This document shows positions 1 to 8,917 of a stretch of 64,000 nt of DNA, in pieces; position 1 is the stretch's first letter; every line of letters starts with the position of its first letter. The notes beneath the pieces are model-generated. The model was not told where the DNA came from. It saw nothing but the letters and a program-made list of their open reading frames with translations, and made no database searches. The stretch is taken from the NCBI RefSeq assembly GCF_900141705.1, contig NZ_FQYM01000003.1, positions 62,001 through 126,000 on the forward strand, written 5' to 3'. Source of the DNA: Fibrobacter sp. UWP2 (GTDB lineage: Bacteria; Fibrobacterota; Fibrobacteria; Fibrobacterales; Fibrobacteraceae). A program made the translations under genes and the position numbers.

Positions 1-1
1 G

Positions 2-1087
2 AGCGGAGCCGAAAACTGGAACAACTGGGTGCTCGTCTTTAGGAACGGTGGCGACATGTGGTACCTGCGTGCCGACGGCTATTCCGTGGAAACGCTCGGT
101 GGCGAAAATACGGTGCACTACTGGAATGCCTGGGGTGAAAACTGGGATGCCTTCAAGAAGATGTACGACGGTGCAAAAGTCCGCCTACGTGCAGAAAAGG
201 ACGGCTACCTGATAAATGTGTATGCGTTCTTGCGCGGTGCGGCGAAGGATGGATCCGACTCGCTAGTGTATGCGGTTACGGCTACGGGGACACCGGTTGG
301 TGATTACGAAATATTGCTCGGTGCCGACGCGGCGTCGCTCGAGTTGAGCCGTGTTGCGTACGGGACGCTTGAAAATCGCATCGTGGCGGGTACGATAAAC
401 GACGGTGGCGAATACAATGTAGCGTTCAATGCGCAGAAGACGGCTGAATACAAGGTCTCGGGCGACTTTAGCGCAACATTCCGCTTTATGAATTACGGAA
501 ACAAGCCGGTCTATGGGCTTGCCGATGCGAACAAGGTGAACAACTGGGACAATTACATTGTGCGTGCGACTGCCGGCGGGGCGACGACGCTGTTGCGTGC
601 CGATGCCTTTGCGATGGATAACGCGGGGACGTTCGATTACGATTTCGACTGGAACTGGGACGATTTCGCTGGCATCATGCGCAACGCCGAAGTGGTGATG
701 GATGTCTCGCGCGAAAAGGATGTCGTTACCTACTCGGCCCGCATCACGGCGCAAGATGGCAAGGCGTATCACTACAAGGCGGTAAACAGGGGCGCATCGA
801 CTGCCGAGATGTCGCTCGGGTTTACTTGTGAGAAGAGTGTGGTCGACCTGCTTTCGGTTTCCGTGAATAGCGTGGCGGGCGACAGCACGCAAATCCAGGT
901 GGAAGATCCTGATTCTTCGACCACGTCTTTTGCGGTTCGCAATGGCGTTGAAACGGGACGCAGCCTGCAGGATATGCGTGGCGCGAAGGTTTACGATGTG
1001 CGCGGTCGCCTGTTGGGAACTGCGGACAGCCCGCGGGTAAAGGAAATGCGTTTGCGCAAGGCCCGACAGCCCGTTTTTGCGAAGTAA
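2..1087 (+). CDS. C-terminal part of an exported protein with two tandem beta-rich domains (5' end outside window)
   Basis: The reading frame is open from the first bases, so the N-terminus lies upstream of the window. The visible 362 residues hold two related domains. Equivalent stretches can be matched by eye: NWNNWVLVF with NNWDNYIVRA, WYLRADGYSVE with TLLRADAFAMD, ENWDAFKKMYDGAKVRLRAE with WNWDDFAGIMRNAEVVMDVS, then a strand and a closing beta segment. The tryptophan/aspartate-rich pattern suggests a beta-sandwich, perhaps carbohydrate-binding. A short Asp/Ser-rich linker leads to a C-terminal stretch (GAKVYDVRGRLLG) like a weak type IX sorting tail. The next two genes are pectin lyases, so I infer a secreted plant-cell-wall enzyme or its binding module. 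No catalytic domain is visible and I cannot name the family. Confidence 0.7.
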   Translation, partial: SGAENWNNWVLVFRNGGDMWYLRADGYSVETLGGENTVHYWNAWGENWDAFKKMYDGAKVRLRAEKDGYLINVYAFLRGAAKDGSDSLVYAVTATGTPVGDYEILLGADAASLELSRVAYGTLENRIVAGTINDGGEYNVAFNAQKTAEYKVSGDFSATFRFMNYGNKPVYGLADANKVNNWDNYIVRATAGGATTLLRADAFAMDNAGTFDYDFDWNWDDFAGIMRNAEVVMDVSREKDVVTYSARITAQDGKAYHYKAVNRGASTAEMSLGFTCEKSVVDLLSVSVNSVAGDSTQIQVEDPDSSTTSFAVRNGVETGRSLQDMRGAKVYDVRGRLLGTADSPRVKEMRLRKARQPVFAK

Positions 1088-1093
1088 CAAAAA

Positions 1094-1215
1094 GCACCGC
1101 AGGTGCCCACGAAGAAACTTGTTTTAACGCATACGCTCGCGTATGCGCGAGGCAAGCGTTGCTTGCCGAAGTTTTTTGTTGTGTTCCCGCCGTTGTCTAT
1201 GGACAACCGGAAGTA
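1094..1215. repeat. Intergenic repeat with nested hairpins
   Basis: This gap holds GCACCGCAGGTGCCC (1094-1108) and GGACAACCGGAA (1201-1212). The same two blocks reappear after the next gene at 4266-4280 and 4293-4304. Here they are separated by an extra stretch with an 8-bp stem (GCATACGC/GCGTATGC, 1129-1146), a 7-bp stem (GGCAAGC/GCTTGCC, 1151-1167) and outer arms AAACTT/AAGTTT (1115-1120 and 1169-1174) followed by T residues. The extra stretch may act as terminator for the upstream gene or be an inserted palindromic element. Confidence 0.55.
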
Positions 1216-1306
1216 TGGTGGTGAAGGTACTATTTGGAGTGCCGGAGATATATTATAGGTGCAGGTTCCCGGTGGTGCGGGGCCTGTAATTCAAAGAAAG
1301 GATTTG

Positions 1307-4216
1307 ATGATGAAAAAGTTGTGGATGTTTGGGCTTTCGCTCGCGCTTGGAGTGGGCATGTCGCAGGCGGCTCGCCAGATGGAATGGCTGAACCGCGGGC
1401 TTGTGGCGGTTAAGACCGGCGGGGGCGTGTTCCTCAGCTGGCGCGTCCTTGGGACCGAGGGCTCCGAGACGGGCTTTAACCTGTACCGCGATGGCGAGAA
1501 AATCGCGAGCCTCAGCGGGACACAGGCGAGCAACTATACCGACGCGAAAGGGACGGCCTCGAGCAGGTATTCCGTAAAGGCTGTCATAAACGGCAAGGAA
1601 CTTGCATCTGACGATGCCGTACCCGTGTGGGGCGAGCAGTTCTTGACAGTGAACCTGGACAGGCCTGCAGGCGGTAGCGACTACACCTACAGTCCCAACG
1701 ATATTGCCGTGGGCGATGTGGATGGTGATGGCGAGTTCGAGTTGGTTCTCAAGTGGGATCCGAGCAATTCCAAGGACAATTCCCAGAAGGGAAAGACGGG
1801 CAACGTCATCATTGACTGTTACAAGATGAGCGGCAAAAAACTTTGGCGCATCGATCTGGGCGTAAACATCCGTGCGGGGGCGCACTACACGCAGATGCTC
1901 GTGGGTGACTACGATGGCGACGGCAAGGCGGAACTTGCCGTAAAGACTGCGCCGGGAACGAAGGATGCCAGCGGAAAGTACCTGAGCAAGGGCGCAGCGG
2001 CCAATGCGGCACATACCAGCGATTACCGCAATTCGAGTGGATACATTCTGACCGGTGACGAATACCTCACGGTTTTCAACGGCGAAACGGGACTTGAAAT
2101 GGCGACAGTCGCCTATAATCCAGGGCGCGGTACGGTAAAGAGCTGGGGAGACAGTTACGGGAACCGCGTCGACCGCTTCCTTGCGACAAATGCCTATCTC
2201 GATGGCAAGAAACCGAGCATGGTTTTCCAGCGCGGTTACTACACCCGCATGGCGATTACCGCCTATGATTGGGACGGCAAAACCCTTTCGCAACGCTGGT
2301 ATTACAACGCAGCAACAAGCGGACAGGAATGTTACGGGCAAGGCAATCACAACATTTCCGCAGGCGACGTGGATGGCGACGGTTTCGATGAAATCATTGA
2401 AGGAAGTTGCGCCATTGACCACAACGGGAAATTCATGTACCGCACAGGCAAGGGTCACGGCGATGCAATCCACTTTGGCGATTTGGACCCCGACAACGAC
2501 GGCCTCGAGGTTTGGCAGGTCCACGAAGAAAAGCCCTACGGATACGATTTGCACGATGCCCGCACCGGCAAGTTGCTTTTTAGCGAAACGAGCTCCGGGG
2601 ACAACGGGCGCGGCGTCGCGGGCGATGTTGATTCCAACAGCCGCGGACATGAGCTTTGGTCTGCTGCAAACTGGAACACCTATACGGCTAAGGGAAAAAT
2701 CTGGAAGGCCGACAAGCGTCCCGCCTACAACTTCCGTATCTACTGGGATGGTGACCTGCTTGACGAATTGTTGGACAATACGACCATCAGCAAGTGGGAC
2801 CATGCAAAGCAACAGAGCAATACGCTTTTCCAGATGCAGGGCAACAGTTGCAATACCACCAAGGCGACACCGAATTTCAGCGGTGACATTCTGGGCGACT
2901 GGCGCGAGGAAGTCATCTTGCACGATGGAGCCTCCAAGCTTTACATTTACACAACGACCGCGCCTACCGAACATCGCATGTACACGCTTGCGCACGACCC
3001 GGTTTACCGCAATGGCATGAGCTGGCAGAATACCGCCTACAACCAGCCGCCGCATCTGGGCTTTTGGCTGCATGGCAACAAGGGCAAGTTCCCGAAGTCG
3101 GACATCGTGCTGATAGGCGACAACACGCCGAAGGCGGCCGCGATTGTCAAGCAGGGTGCAGGTAGTTCGAGCCAGGTGATTGTGAAGGGTGATTCGATTG
3201 TCCCGTTCACCTTCGCGATCCAGCATGCGGACGGGGCGAATGTTGACGGGCTCCCGGCAGGCGTGACGGCCGTGTGGAATGCGACGACATCATCGCTCTA
3301 TTTTAGCGGGACTCCCGTTGTCGAGGGCGAGTTTACCTATACGATTACGACGAAAGGCGGGAATGCTGACTTTGGCGAAGCGACTCGCAACGGAAAATTC
3401 ACCATCCTGAGTGTCGTGGAATCGGGGCCTGCTCCTCTTATGGTTCGGAGCGATATCGAGGCGGCGGTACCGACCGATGCAAAGGGAGCCTTTGCCGACA
3501 ACCACGAGAATTTCCGCGGCACGGGATTCTACGATTTCGAAAACAGTCTCGATAGCTACGGCATTTACCACCTGGTTTCGCCGAAGGAATACAAGAATGC
3601 AACGATGGTGCTGCGCTACGCCCACGGCAAAACGGATACGCGTCGCATTATGGTGAAGATGAATGAAGACCTGATCGGTTCGCTGACGTTCAAGCCCACT
3701 GCCGATTGGGATACCTGGGATAGCGTCTCGGTGGGTGTTTCGCTCCAGAAGGGGTTGAATGTACTTTATCTGAAATCGCTGGAAGAAGCGGGTGCACCGA
3801 ACGTCGACCAGATCGGTTTTGATGTCGAAGGCGTGGTGCTTTTTGAGGATTCGACGCAACTCTCGGCGATAGACTCCTTGAGCGCTGAAGTCGCGGGAGA
3901 CTCTTCGGGAACGACGGGGCTTACCCGTGGCGATTACACCGCAGAAGACGACTTTGCAGGTAACATTCGCATTGCTGCCGGAATACACCTGAATTTTGCA
4001 GATGGTACGCTGATTGCCCGCGAATCGGGGTATGCCCAGGTGGATTTCTTTGACATGACTGGCCACCAGGTGGCGCGCCTTGCAAGAAATGTTCCGGCAG
4101 GAGCGTCTGACTTGTCCCGCGAAATCAGGGCTCTCCCCGAGGGCGTCTACATGGTCCGTGTCAGGTTCAATGGTCGCATGATGCAGAATGCGGTGCAGGT
4201 AAGAGTCGAACGGTAG
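1307..4216 (+). CDS. Secreted rhamnogalacturonan lyase, polysaccharide lyase family 11, with carbohydrate-binding module and sorting tail
   Basis: 969 residues. The start at 1307 follows AGAAAGGA at a proper distance; an upstream GTG at 1259 is in frame but would hide the signal peptide. Residues 1-21 form a signal peptide. Residues about 22-115 are a fibronectin-III-like fold. The PL11 beta-propeller covers about 115-605 and carries several calcium-site motifs of the type GDVDGDG and GDYDGDG, as in YesW/YesX, which cleave the rhamnose-galacturonate backbone of pectin by beta-elimination. An Ig-like stretch (about 620-700) precedes a CBM35/CBM6-like module (about 710-850, with NFRGTGFYDF). 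Residues 892-969 (VDFFDMTGHQVARL...PEGVYMVRVRF) are a type IX (Por) secretion tail. Family assignment rests on residue patterns. It probably works with the PL1 lyase that follows on the same strand. Confidence 0.88.
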   Translation: MMKKLWMFGLSLALGVGMSQAARQMEWLNRGLVAVKTGGGVFLSWRVLGTEGSETGFNLYRDGEKIASLSGTQASNYTDAKGTASSRYSVKAVINGKELASDDAVPVWGEQFLTVNLDRPAGGSDYTYSPNDIAVGDVDGDGEFELVLKWDPSNSKDNSQKGKTGNVIIDCYKMSGKKLWRIDLGVNIRAGAHYTQMLVGDYDGDGKAELAVKTAPGTKDASGKYLSKGAAANAAHTSDYRNSSGYILTGDEYLTVFNGETGLEMATVAYNPGRGTVKSWGDSYGNRVDRFLATNAYLDGKKPSMVFQRGYYTRMAITAYDWDGKTLSQRWYYNAATSGQECYGQGNHNISAGDVDGDGFDEIIEGSCAIDHNGKFMYRTGKGHGDAIHFGDLDPDNDGLEVWQVHEEKPYGYDLHDARTGKLLFSETSSGDNGRGVAGDVDSNSRGHELWSAANWNTYTAKGKIWKADKRPAYNFRIYWDGDLLDELLDNTTISKWDHAKQQSNTLFQMQGNSCNTTKATPNFSGDILGDWREEVILHDGASKLYIYTTTAPTEHRMYTLAHDPVYRNGMSWQNTAYNQPPHLGFWLHGNKGKFPKSDIVLIGDNTPKAAAIVKQGAGSSSQVIVKGDSIVPFTFAIQHADGANVDGLPAGVTAVWNATTSSLYFSGTPVVEGEFTYTITTKGGNADFGEATRNGKFTILSVVESGPAPLMVRSDIEAAVPTDAKGAFADNHENFRGTGFYDFENSLDSYGIYHLVSPKEYKNATMVLRYAHGKTDTRRIMVKMNEDLIGSLTFKPTADWDTWDSVSVGVSLQKGLNVLYLKSLEEAGAPNVDQIGFDVEGVVLFEDSTQLSAIDSLSAEVAGDSSGTTGLTRGDYTAEDDFAGNIRIAAGIHLNFADGTLIARESGYAQVDFFDMTGHQVARLARNVPAGASDLSREIRALPEGVYMVRVRFNGRMMQNAVQVRVER

Positions 4217-4233
4217 TTTCCTAACTAAACGAT

Positions 4234-4265
4234 ACGTCCCGGCGGAAGCCGGGGCGTTTTTTTTT
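4234..4265 (+). terminator. Rho-independent terminator after the PL11 lyase gene
   Basis: CGTCCCGGC and GCCGGGGCG form a 9-bp stem (one G-U pair) around GGAA, followed by nine T residues. Confidence 0.88.
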
Positions 4266-4307
4266 GCACCGCAGGTGCCCGCCGTAGTCCGCGGACAACT
4301 GGAAATT
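4266..4307. repeat. Short form of the intergenic repeat
   Basis: GCACCGCAGGTGCCC at 4266-4280 and GGACAACTGGAA at 4293-4304 match the blocks at 1094-1108 and 1201-1212, here separated by only 12 bases. The first block is itself a small hairpin (GCACC GCA GGTGC). Confidence 0.5.
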
Positions 4308-4368
4308 TCTTTTACCCTACCCCCGGAGCAAATCCGAGGGTATTTTTGTGGGCAGAAAGGAGCTTTGT

Positions 4369-7191
4369 ATGGGATGTTTGAACTCTATTCGCGTATTGGG
4401 CCTCTCTGCGGCGCTTGCCTTTGCCGCATCGCCCGTTATCAAGGTCGATTTTGATATGAGCGGCCGCAATTCGAGCGAGGTTACGGAACCGAATTACGTG
4501 CCTTGGGTGGTTTCAGGTGTTTCCTCCAAGGACACGTCCCTTTCGGGGGTGAAGGTGAATGTTTCTGGTAGCGGAAATCTTAAGGCGAATTGGTACAAGG
4601 CCGGGGTGCAGTCCCCGAGCTATGCGCGCCTTGTGTGCGACGGCGTGATGGTCGAAGGCGGTGGGGCGATTACGCTCACCTTCTCGAATCTTGCGGCAGG
4701 GACGCACAGCCTCCTTTTGTACCTGAACAATGTCGATGGGACGGCGGTAAGCAACAGCATCGATGTCTATGTGAACAACTCGAAACAGGCATCGGTCAAG
4801 CCCACGAATCGTGCGCTCTCGACAGGCGAGGCGGCGATTGCCTACGTGACTTTTAATGTGGGTGGGACGGGTGCCTCGACCGCGATAAAGTTGAATACGG
4901 GTACGGTTACCCTGAACGGCTTTGAACTGAACGTGCCCAATGCGGCGGCACAGGCGACAGGGCCTTCGCCTGCAGATCTGGATTATCACGCGCCGCACGA
5001 CAATGGCGCTCTCACACTTTCGTGGACGGCGGCGAAGTCGGCCGTAAAGCATCGCATCTATTTCGGGACGGATTCGGCGGCTGTGCTTGCGGCAACGCCC
5101 TCGAGCACTGCGGTTTACAAGGGCGAACAATCTGGAAATTCGTATAAGGTGAGTGGTACGACTCCGCTCCAGACATACTACTGGCGCGTAGATGAGGTCG
5201 ATGCGAACGGAACGGTCACGGCAGGGAATGTCTGGTCGTTCAAGCCGGGGCGTTTGGCATTCGAGGGTGCCGAAGGTTATGGCCGCAACGCCCTGGGTGG
5301 CCGTGGCGGCAAGGTAGTGTACGTGACAAACCTGAACGATGACGGTGCAGGCTCCTTGCGCGAGGCGTGCACGGCAGAAATTGGCCCGCGCACCATCGTG
5401 TTCAAGGTGTCGGGAATGATCCAGCTGAAATCGCGCCTGGTCTGCAATCAGGATTACGTGACGATTGCGGGGCAGACGGCTCCCGGCAAGGGTATTACCA
5501 TCAAGAGCGCCCCCATCGGGTTCACGGGCAAGGATATGGTTATCCGCTTCATGCGCGTGCGCCTGGGTTACGGTGCCACTTACGACGGCATGGGGCTCAC
5601 CGGTGGCGACCACAGCATATTGGACCATGCGAGCATCAGCTGGACGATTGACGAAGCATTCAGTAGCCGAGGCGGCAAGAACCTTACGCTGCAGCGCACG
5701 CTGATTTCGGAAGCGCTGAACATTGCGGACCACCAGAATTACCCCGTCGGGACGGGACACGGGTATGCGGCGACTATCGGCGGCGATATCGGCAGTTTCC
5801 ACCACAACCTGCTTGCGCATAATGCGGGCCGCAACTGGAGCCTGGGCGGTGGCCTCGACGGGAATGGCTACTATGCGGGTCGCCTCGATATATTCAACAA
5901 CGTTGTCTATAACTGGGTGAGTCGCGTGACCGATGGCGGTGCGCACGAGGTAAACTTCGTGGGCAATTACTACAAGGAGGGCGCCGCCACTACCTTGCAC
6001 GGCTATACATTGCGCGCGCAGTTCGAAGGTACGGGCAAGGGCTCGCAGGCGTATTACTACCACAACAATATTCTCGAGGCTGCGGGCGGCAAGTTTACCT
6101 GCGACGGCACCAACGACAATTGCGGTCGCGAGTATTCGCTTTCAGGCGGGCAGGTGCTGGATTGGGAACCCTGGAACAGCAAGCCTTTCTTTGCCTCGTA
6201 TGCGACTGTCCAGAGTGCGAAGGCCGCCTACAAGGATGTGCTGAGCGATGTGGGCCAGCGCATGCCGGTACTTGACAATCACGATACACGCGTGATAAAC
6301 GAGACCAAGAACGGAACCTACAGCATGAAGGGTTCCGTGGGTGGCATGGCGGGCATTCCCGATCGCGAAACCGACGTGAAGGATACGGCGAACATCAAGG
6401 GTTGGGAACCGTATCCGAGTGTGAGCTGGGCGGACGATTACGATAGCGATTTCGATGGACTTCCCGACTGGTGGGAAAATATGTACGGGTACAATCCGAA
6501 GTCGAAGAGCGGTGACTTTAGCGAAGCGAACAGGGATCGCCTGGGCGATGGCTGGACGGAACTGGAGCGCTACCTGGAATGGATGGCCCGCGCGCACTAC
6601 ACCTTCGCGAAGGACGAAACCCAAGTGATAGACCTTTCGCAGTTTACCCGCGGTTACGACGGCGGGACCTACACCGTGTCGGCCCCGAGCGGCGTGACGG
6701 CGACCGTGAGCGGTTCCAGGTTGACGGTGAAACTCGCCGACAGTTTTGCGGGTGCGGGCTATGTGCAATTTACGCTGAAGGACAACGCGGGCGATACCTT
6801 TAGCCGCTACATCGGCGTGACGCAGGGACTTGCCGTGAACGCTTCGCAGGGCGGACAAGACGAAAACGATACGACATCTGTTGTCGCGGGTGATTCGACG
6901 GCAACGGATTCTTCGACGACTTCGATTGCGACGTTCTCTCCTGTGAAAATTTTCCACTACACTATTGCGGATAACATAGTGAGTCTTTATGGGATTCCCG
7001 CAAATGCTCAAATCCGCGTAACCGACTTGGGCGGCAGAAATCCGATGCTCAGCAAGAATGTACTGACCGCAGACGGAACCACTTCGGTGAATCTGCAACC
7101 CTTCGGCAGGGGCGTCTATATAGTGAACGTCCGCGGAATGGCCCGCGACGGTTCCCGTCTGAACAAGACCATCAAGGTCATGCGCAAGTAA
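4369..7191 (+). CDS. Secreted pectate lyase, polysaccharide lyase family 1, multidomain
   Basis: 940 residues. ATG at 4369 has AGGAG six bases upstream and gives a signal peptide (about residues 1-20); a GTG 21 bases earlier is less likely. Residues about 25-190 look like a beta-sandwich module, 199-294 a fibronectin-III-like fold (YYWRVDEVDANGTV). The PL1 right-handed beta-helix runs from about 297 (FEGAEGYGRNALGGRGGKVV, VTNLNDDGAGSLREA) to about 735, as in bacterial PL1 pectate and pectate-trisaccharide lyases, which cleave polygalacturonate using calcium. DSDFDGLPDWWE resembles a thrombospondin-type-3 calcium loop. A Thr/Ser-rich linker ends in a type IX-like tail (about 860-940, GRGVYIVNVRG). 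It is separated from the PL11 gene by a terminator, so it has its own transcript. Confidence 0.88.
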   Translation: MGCLNSIRVLGLSAALAFAASPVIKVDFDMSGRNSSEVTEPNYVPWVVSGVSSKDTSLSGVKVNVSGSGNLKANWYKAGVQSPSYARLVCDGVMVEGGGAITLTFSNLAAGTHSLLLYLNNVDGTAVSNSIDVYVNNSKQASVKPTNRALSTGEAAIAYVTFNVGGTGASTAIKLNTGTVTLNGFELNVPNAAAQATGPSPADLDYHAPHDNGALTLSWTAAKSAVKHRIYFGTDSAAVLAATPSSTAVYKGEQSGNSYKVSGTTPLQTYYWRVDEVDANGTVTAGNVWSFKPGRLAFEGAEGYGRNALGGRGGKVVYVTNLNDDGAGSLREACTAEIGPRTIVFKVSGMIQLKSRLVCNQDYVTIAGQTAPGKGITIKSAPIGFTGKDMVIRFMRVRLGYGATYDGMGLTGGDHSILDHASISWTIDEAFSSRGGKNLTLQRTLISEALNIADHQNYPVGTGHGYAATIGGDIGSFHHNLLAHNAGRNWSLGGGLDGNGYYAGRLDIFNNVVYNWVSRVTDGGAHEVNFVGNYYKEGAATTLHGYTLRAQFEGTGKGSQAYYYHNNILEAAGGKFTCDGTNDNCGREYSLSGGQVLDWEPWNSKPFFASYATVQSAKAAYKDVLSDVGQRMPVLDNHDTRVINETKNGTYSMKGSVGGMAGIPDRETDVKDTANIKGWEPYPSVSWADDYDSDFDGLPDWWENMYGYNPKSKSGDFSEANRDRLGDGWTELERYLEWMARAHYTFAKDETQVIDLSQFTRGYDGGTYTVSAPSGVTATVSGSRLTVKLADSFAGAGYVQFTLKDNAGDTFSRYIGVTQGLAVNASQGGQDENDTTSVVAGDSTATDSSTTSIATFSPVKIFHYTIADNIVSLYGIPANAQIRVTDLGGRNPMLSKNVLTADGTTSVNLQPFGRGVYIVNVRGMARDGSRLNKTIKVMRK

Positions 7192-7222
7192 ACCGCAAAA
7201 GAATACATCATGCACCTTCAAG

Positions 7223-7253
7223 GCCTAGGCTCAAGCGAGTCTAGGCTTTTTTT
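7223..7253 (+). terminator. Terminator after the PL1 lyase gene
   Basis: GCCTAGGCTC and GAGTCTAGGC form a 10-bp stem with one mismatch around AAGC, followed by seven T residues. The minus-strand gene that ends just beyond may share it. Confidence 0.85.
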
Positions 7254-7263
7254 AGGGCAAAGA

Positions 7264-8421
7264 TTACAGCCCCATCTCCTTCACTTCCTTAATCAAAAAG
7301 TTTTCTAACTGTTGTTTGTCGGGGAGCTGAAGCTTGTATGTCGAAACAAACAGTTTCTCGTCCATACCATTCAATACGTACTGGACCATTTTTGGTCCCT
7401 TTCCCGTACAGAGCAAAATTCCGATCGGGGGATTATCTCCGTCCACCATCTCGCAATCCTTGAAATAGGAGATGTAGGCATTCAATTGGGCTGCGTGCTC
7501 AATGCGGAACTTGCCAACCTTCAACTCCACAATCACATTGCAGTGCAGCAGACGATTGTAAAGCACCAAATCGATAAAGTAATACTCGTCGTCTATGATA
7601 ATGCGTTTTTGCCTGGCCTCGAAGCAGAATCCTTTGCCCATCTCCAATAGAAACTCTTGCAAGTGGTTCATGATTGCCTGTTCTAATTCAGTTTCGGAGA
7701 ACGCATCCTTGGCATCCAGATCTAAAAAATCAAGAGTATACGCATCTTTAACCGACAAAATTGCATTAACACCGCCCTTTTCTACCCTTTGCAGCACCAG
7801 TTCTGGCTTTTTGCTTATCCCGCTTCTGAAATAGAGTTTCGTGTCTATTTGCCGATGGAGTTCCTTCACGCTCCACGTGCCCTTGATACATTCCAGTTCA
7901 TAGAAGAACCTTTCCATTGGATCGTCGATGGAAAGAATTTCCCTAATATGGGAGAACGACAAATAAGTCAGTAGAACATCTGGTGGTGTTATGAATTTGT
8001 GATTCACTGAATCACAAATCTCGTCGTTGCGTTTCTTTTCGATATTCCTTATGCTCACGGTATTGATAGAATCCCTAGATCTGTCGATCATTTCCAATTT
8101 GTGAGACGCCGTCTCACAAATCTGTGGATATCTGATATAGAACAGCCGACAAACACTAAGCATTGAACGGTCTAGCCCCTTGATGGACAATTTATCCGCC
8201 AAATTCTGCAATAGGCGAGCCCCGTACTTGGCTCGGTCGCGCCCCTCTTGCTCATATTCGACTATATAGCAGCCGATAGCCCAATTTCGGATTGTCAGTA
8301 GCTGATTTACGGCACCCTTGGCAACAGAACTTGTCGCGTTATGGACATTTTTTACCCGTTCTGCAAGGTTTTCAAAAGTTGTTCCGTCAGCCTTACCAAT
8401 AGGCGACACTCGCTTATTCAT
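7264..8421 (-). CDS. YhcG/DUF1016-family PD-(D/E)XK nuclease
   Basis: 385 residues, a normal length for the family. The N-terminal half (about 15-170, with WAIGCYIVEYEQEGRDRAKY and LLQNLADKLSIKGLDRSML) is the DUF1016 N-terminal domain. The C-terminal half (about 215-370) has the nuclease pattern: FCFEARQKRIIIDDEYYFIDLVLYN then VIVELKVGKF, i.e. an acidic residue followed by ExK. Upstream is a strong ribosome site (GGAAGGAG). Such proteins are often found beside restriction-modification genes, and a restriction-modification enzyme lies about 2.3 kb away here. Its exact role is not established; a defence or genome-maintenance nuclease is the usual view. It is the first gene of the A+T-rich island and faces away from the RNA element. 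Confidence 0.87.
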   Translation of the reverse strand: MNKRVSPIGKADGTTFENLAERVKNVHNATSSVAKGAVNQLLTIRNWAIGCYIVEYEQEGRDRAKYGARLLQNLADKLSIKGLDRSMLSVCRLFYIRYPQICETASHKLEMIDRSRDSINTVSIRNIEKKRNDEICDSVNHKFITPPDVLLTYLSFSHIREILSIDDPMERFFYELECIKGTWSVKELHRQIDTKLYFRSGISKKPELVLQRVEKGGVNAILSVKDAYTLDFLDLDAKDAFSETELEQAIMNHLQEFLLEMGKGFCFEARQKRIIIDDEYYFIDLVLYNRLLHCNVIVELKVGKFRIEHAAQLNAYISYFKDCEMVDGDNPPIGILLCTGKGPKMVQYVLNGMDEKLFVSTYKLQLPDKQQLENFLIKEVKEMGL

Positions 8422-8603
8422 CGTTCGCTCCTTCCGCCTACAAGCATAAAAAGGCAGGACTTTTTGTTATTGGTGTTCTTTTGTGCACTACAAATATAAA
8501 CTTTCCTGGGGCGGATGTCAAGAGATTTTCGGAAAATTTCGCATTTTTCTCATGGACGGATGTGGCTGTCATCTTTTGCCATTCCAAAAATCTATATTGC
8601 GGT
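8422..8603. other. Spacer between the YhcG-type gene and RNA element copy 1
   Basis: This stretch holds the ribosome site and promoter region of the minus-strand nuclease (to about 8500) and, at its right end, a -10-like TATATT (8593-8598) just ahead of the RNA element. I see no reading frame worth calling. Confidence 0.5.
8593..8598 (+). promoter_or_regulatory. -10-like box ahead of RNA element copy 1
   Basis: TATATT ends five bases before the conserved RNA block begins at 8604, the distance expected between a -10 box and a transcription start. Copy 2 has TACTAT (10391-10396) in a comparable place. No convincing -35 box at standard spacing. Confidence 0.45.
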
Positions 8604-8811
8604 TGACATAGCCCCGTACCGAATGGTTCGGAGCGACCGGAAATTTTGAGATTCGTCTCTTATTCTCGAACCTGAAACTACCACTTTCAAACCATACGAG
8701 AGTAAGACGGACGCTCACGTCCCATTAGGTGCGTGGGTCGTTTGTGCTTATTGTATGGTAGGGTGTGGTAGCCCGCAGGTTCGGTAAGTGCATACGACAC
8801 CACGCTTTTTT
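8604..8811 (+). ncRNA. Structured RNA element, copy 1 (family not recognised)
   Basis: The first 63 bases (8604-8666) are identical to 10406-10468 and contain two hairpins, CCGAA-TGG-TTCGG and GAGA-TTCG-TCTC. Next comes a long irregular hairpin: CGAACCTG (8667-8674) with CAGGTTCG (8776-8783); CTACCAC (8678-8684) with GTGGTAG (8765-8771); ACCATAC (8691-8697) with GTATGGT (8753-8759); AGTAAG with CTTATT; ACGGAC with GTTTGT; and an apical CACGTCCC/GGTGCGTG around ATTA. The 3' segment CGAC-A-CCACGC (8795-8805) can instead pair with GCGTGGGTCG (8731-8740) and is followed by six T residues. Compared with copy 2, eight pairs in the outer stems change on both sides and stay paired. I read this as an RNA of about 205 nt with its own start and terminator, or a leader of the operon beginning at 8918. 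Confidence 0.85.
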
Positions 8812-8860
8812 GTTCCTAAAAATAATGTGTGGCAAGTTGCGAATAAGGGCCGATTCCCTG

Positions 8861-8885
8861 TTCACAACTATGGGCCAGTTGTGAA
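8861..8885. promoter_or_regulatory. Perfect 9-bp inverted repeat upstream of the DUF4417 operon
   Basis: TTCACAACT (8861-8869) and AGTTGTGAA (8877-8885) flank a 7-base spacer. It lies 32 bases before the small reading frame at 8918 and is not followed by a T-run, so an operator or a leader hairpin is more likely than a terminator. Confidence 0.5.
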
Positions 8886-8917
8886 TATGGAAAATATGGC
8901 CTAAACAAGGACGATTT

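Noticed and set aside
1253-3226. Long open frame on the minus strand opposite the PL11 gene
   Set aside because: It mirrors the codon pattern of the real gene, has no ribosome site, and its protein resembles nothing known.
8760-8780. AGGGTGTGGTAGCCCG in the RNA element recalls the T-box sequence AGGGTGGNACCGCG upstream of a terminator
   Set aside because: The matching is partial. The GTGGTAG part is held in a conserved stem with CTACCAC, and no specifier-loop stem or aminoacyl-tRNA or amino-acid gene is present.
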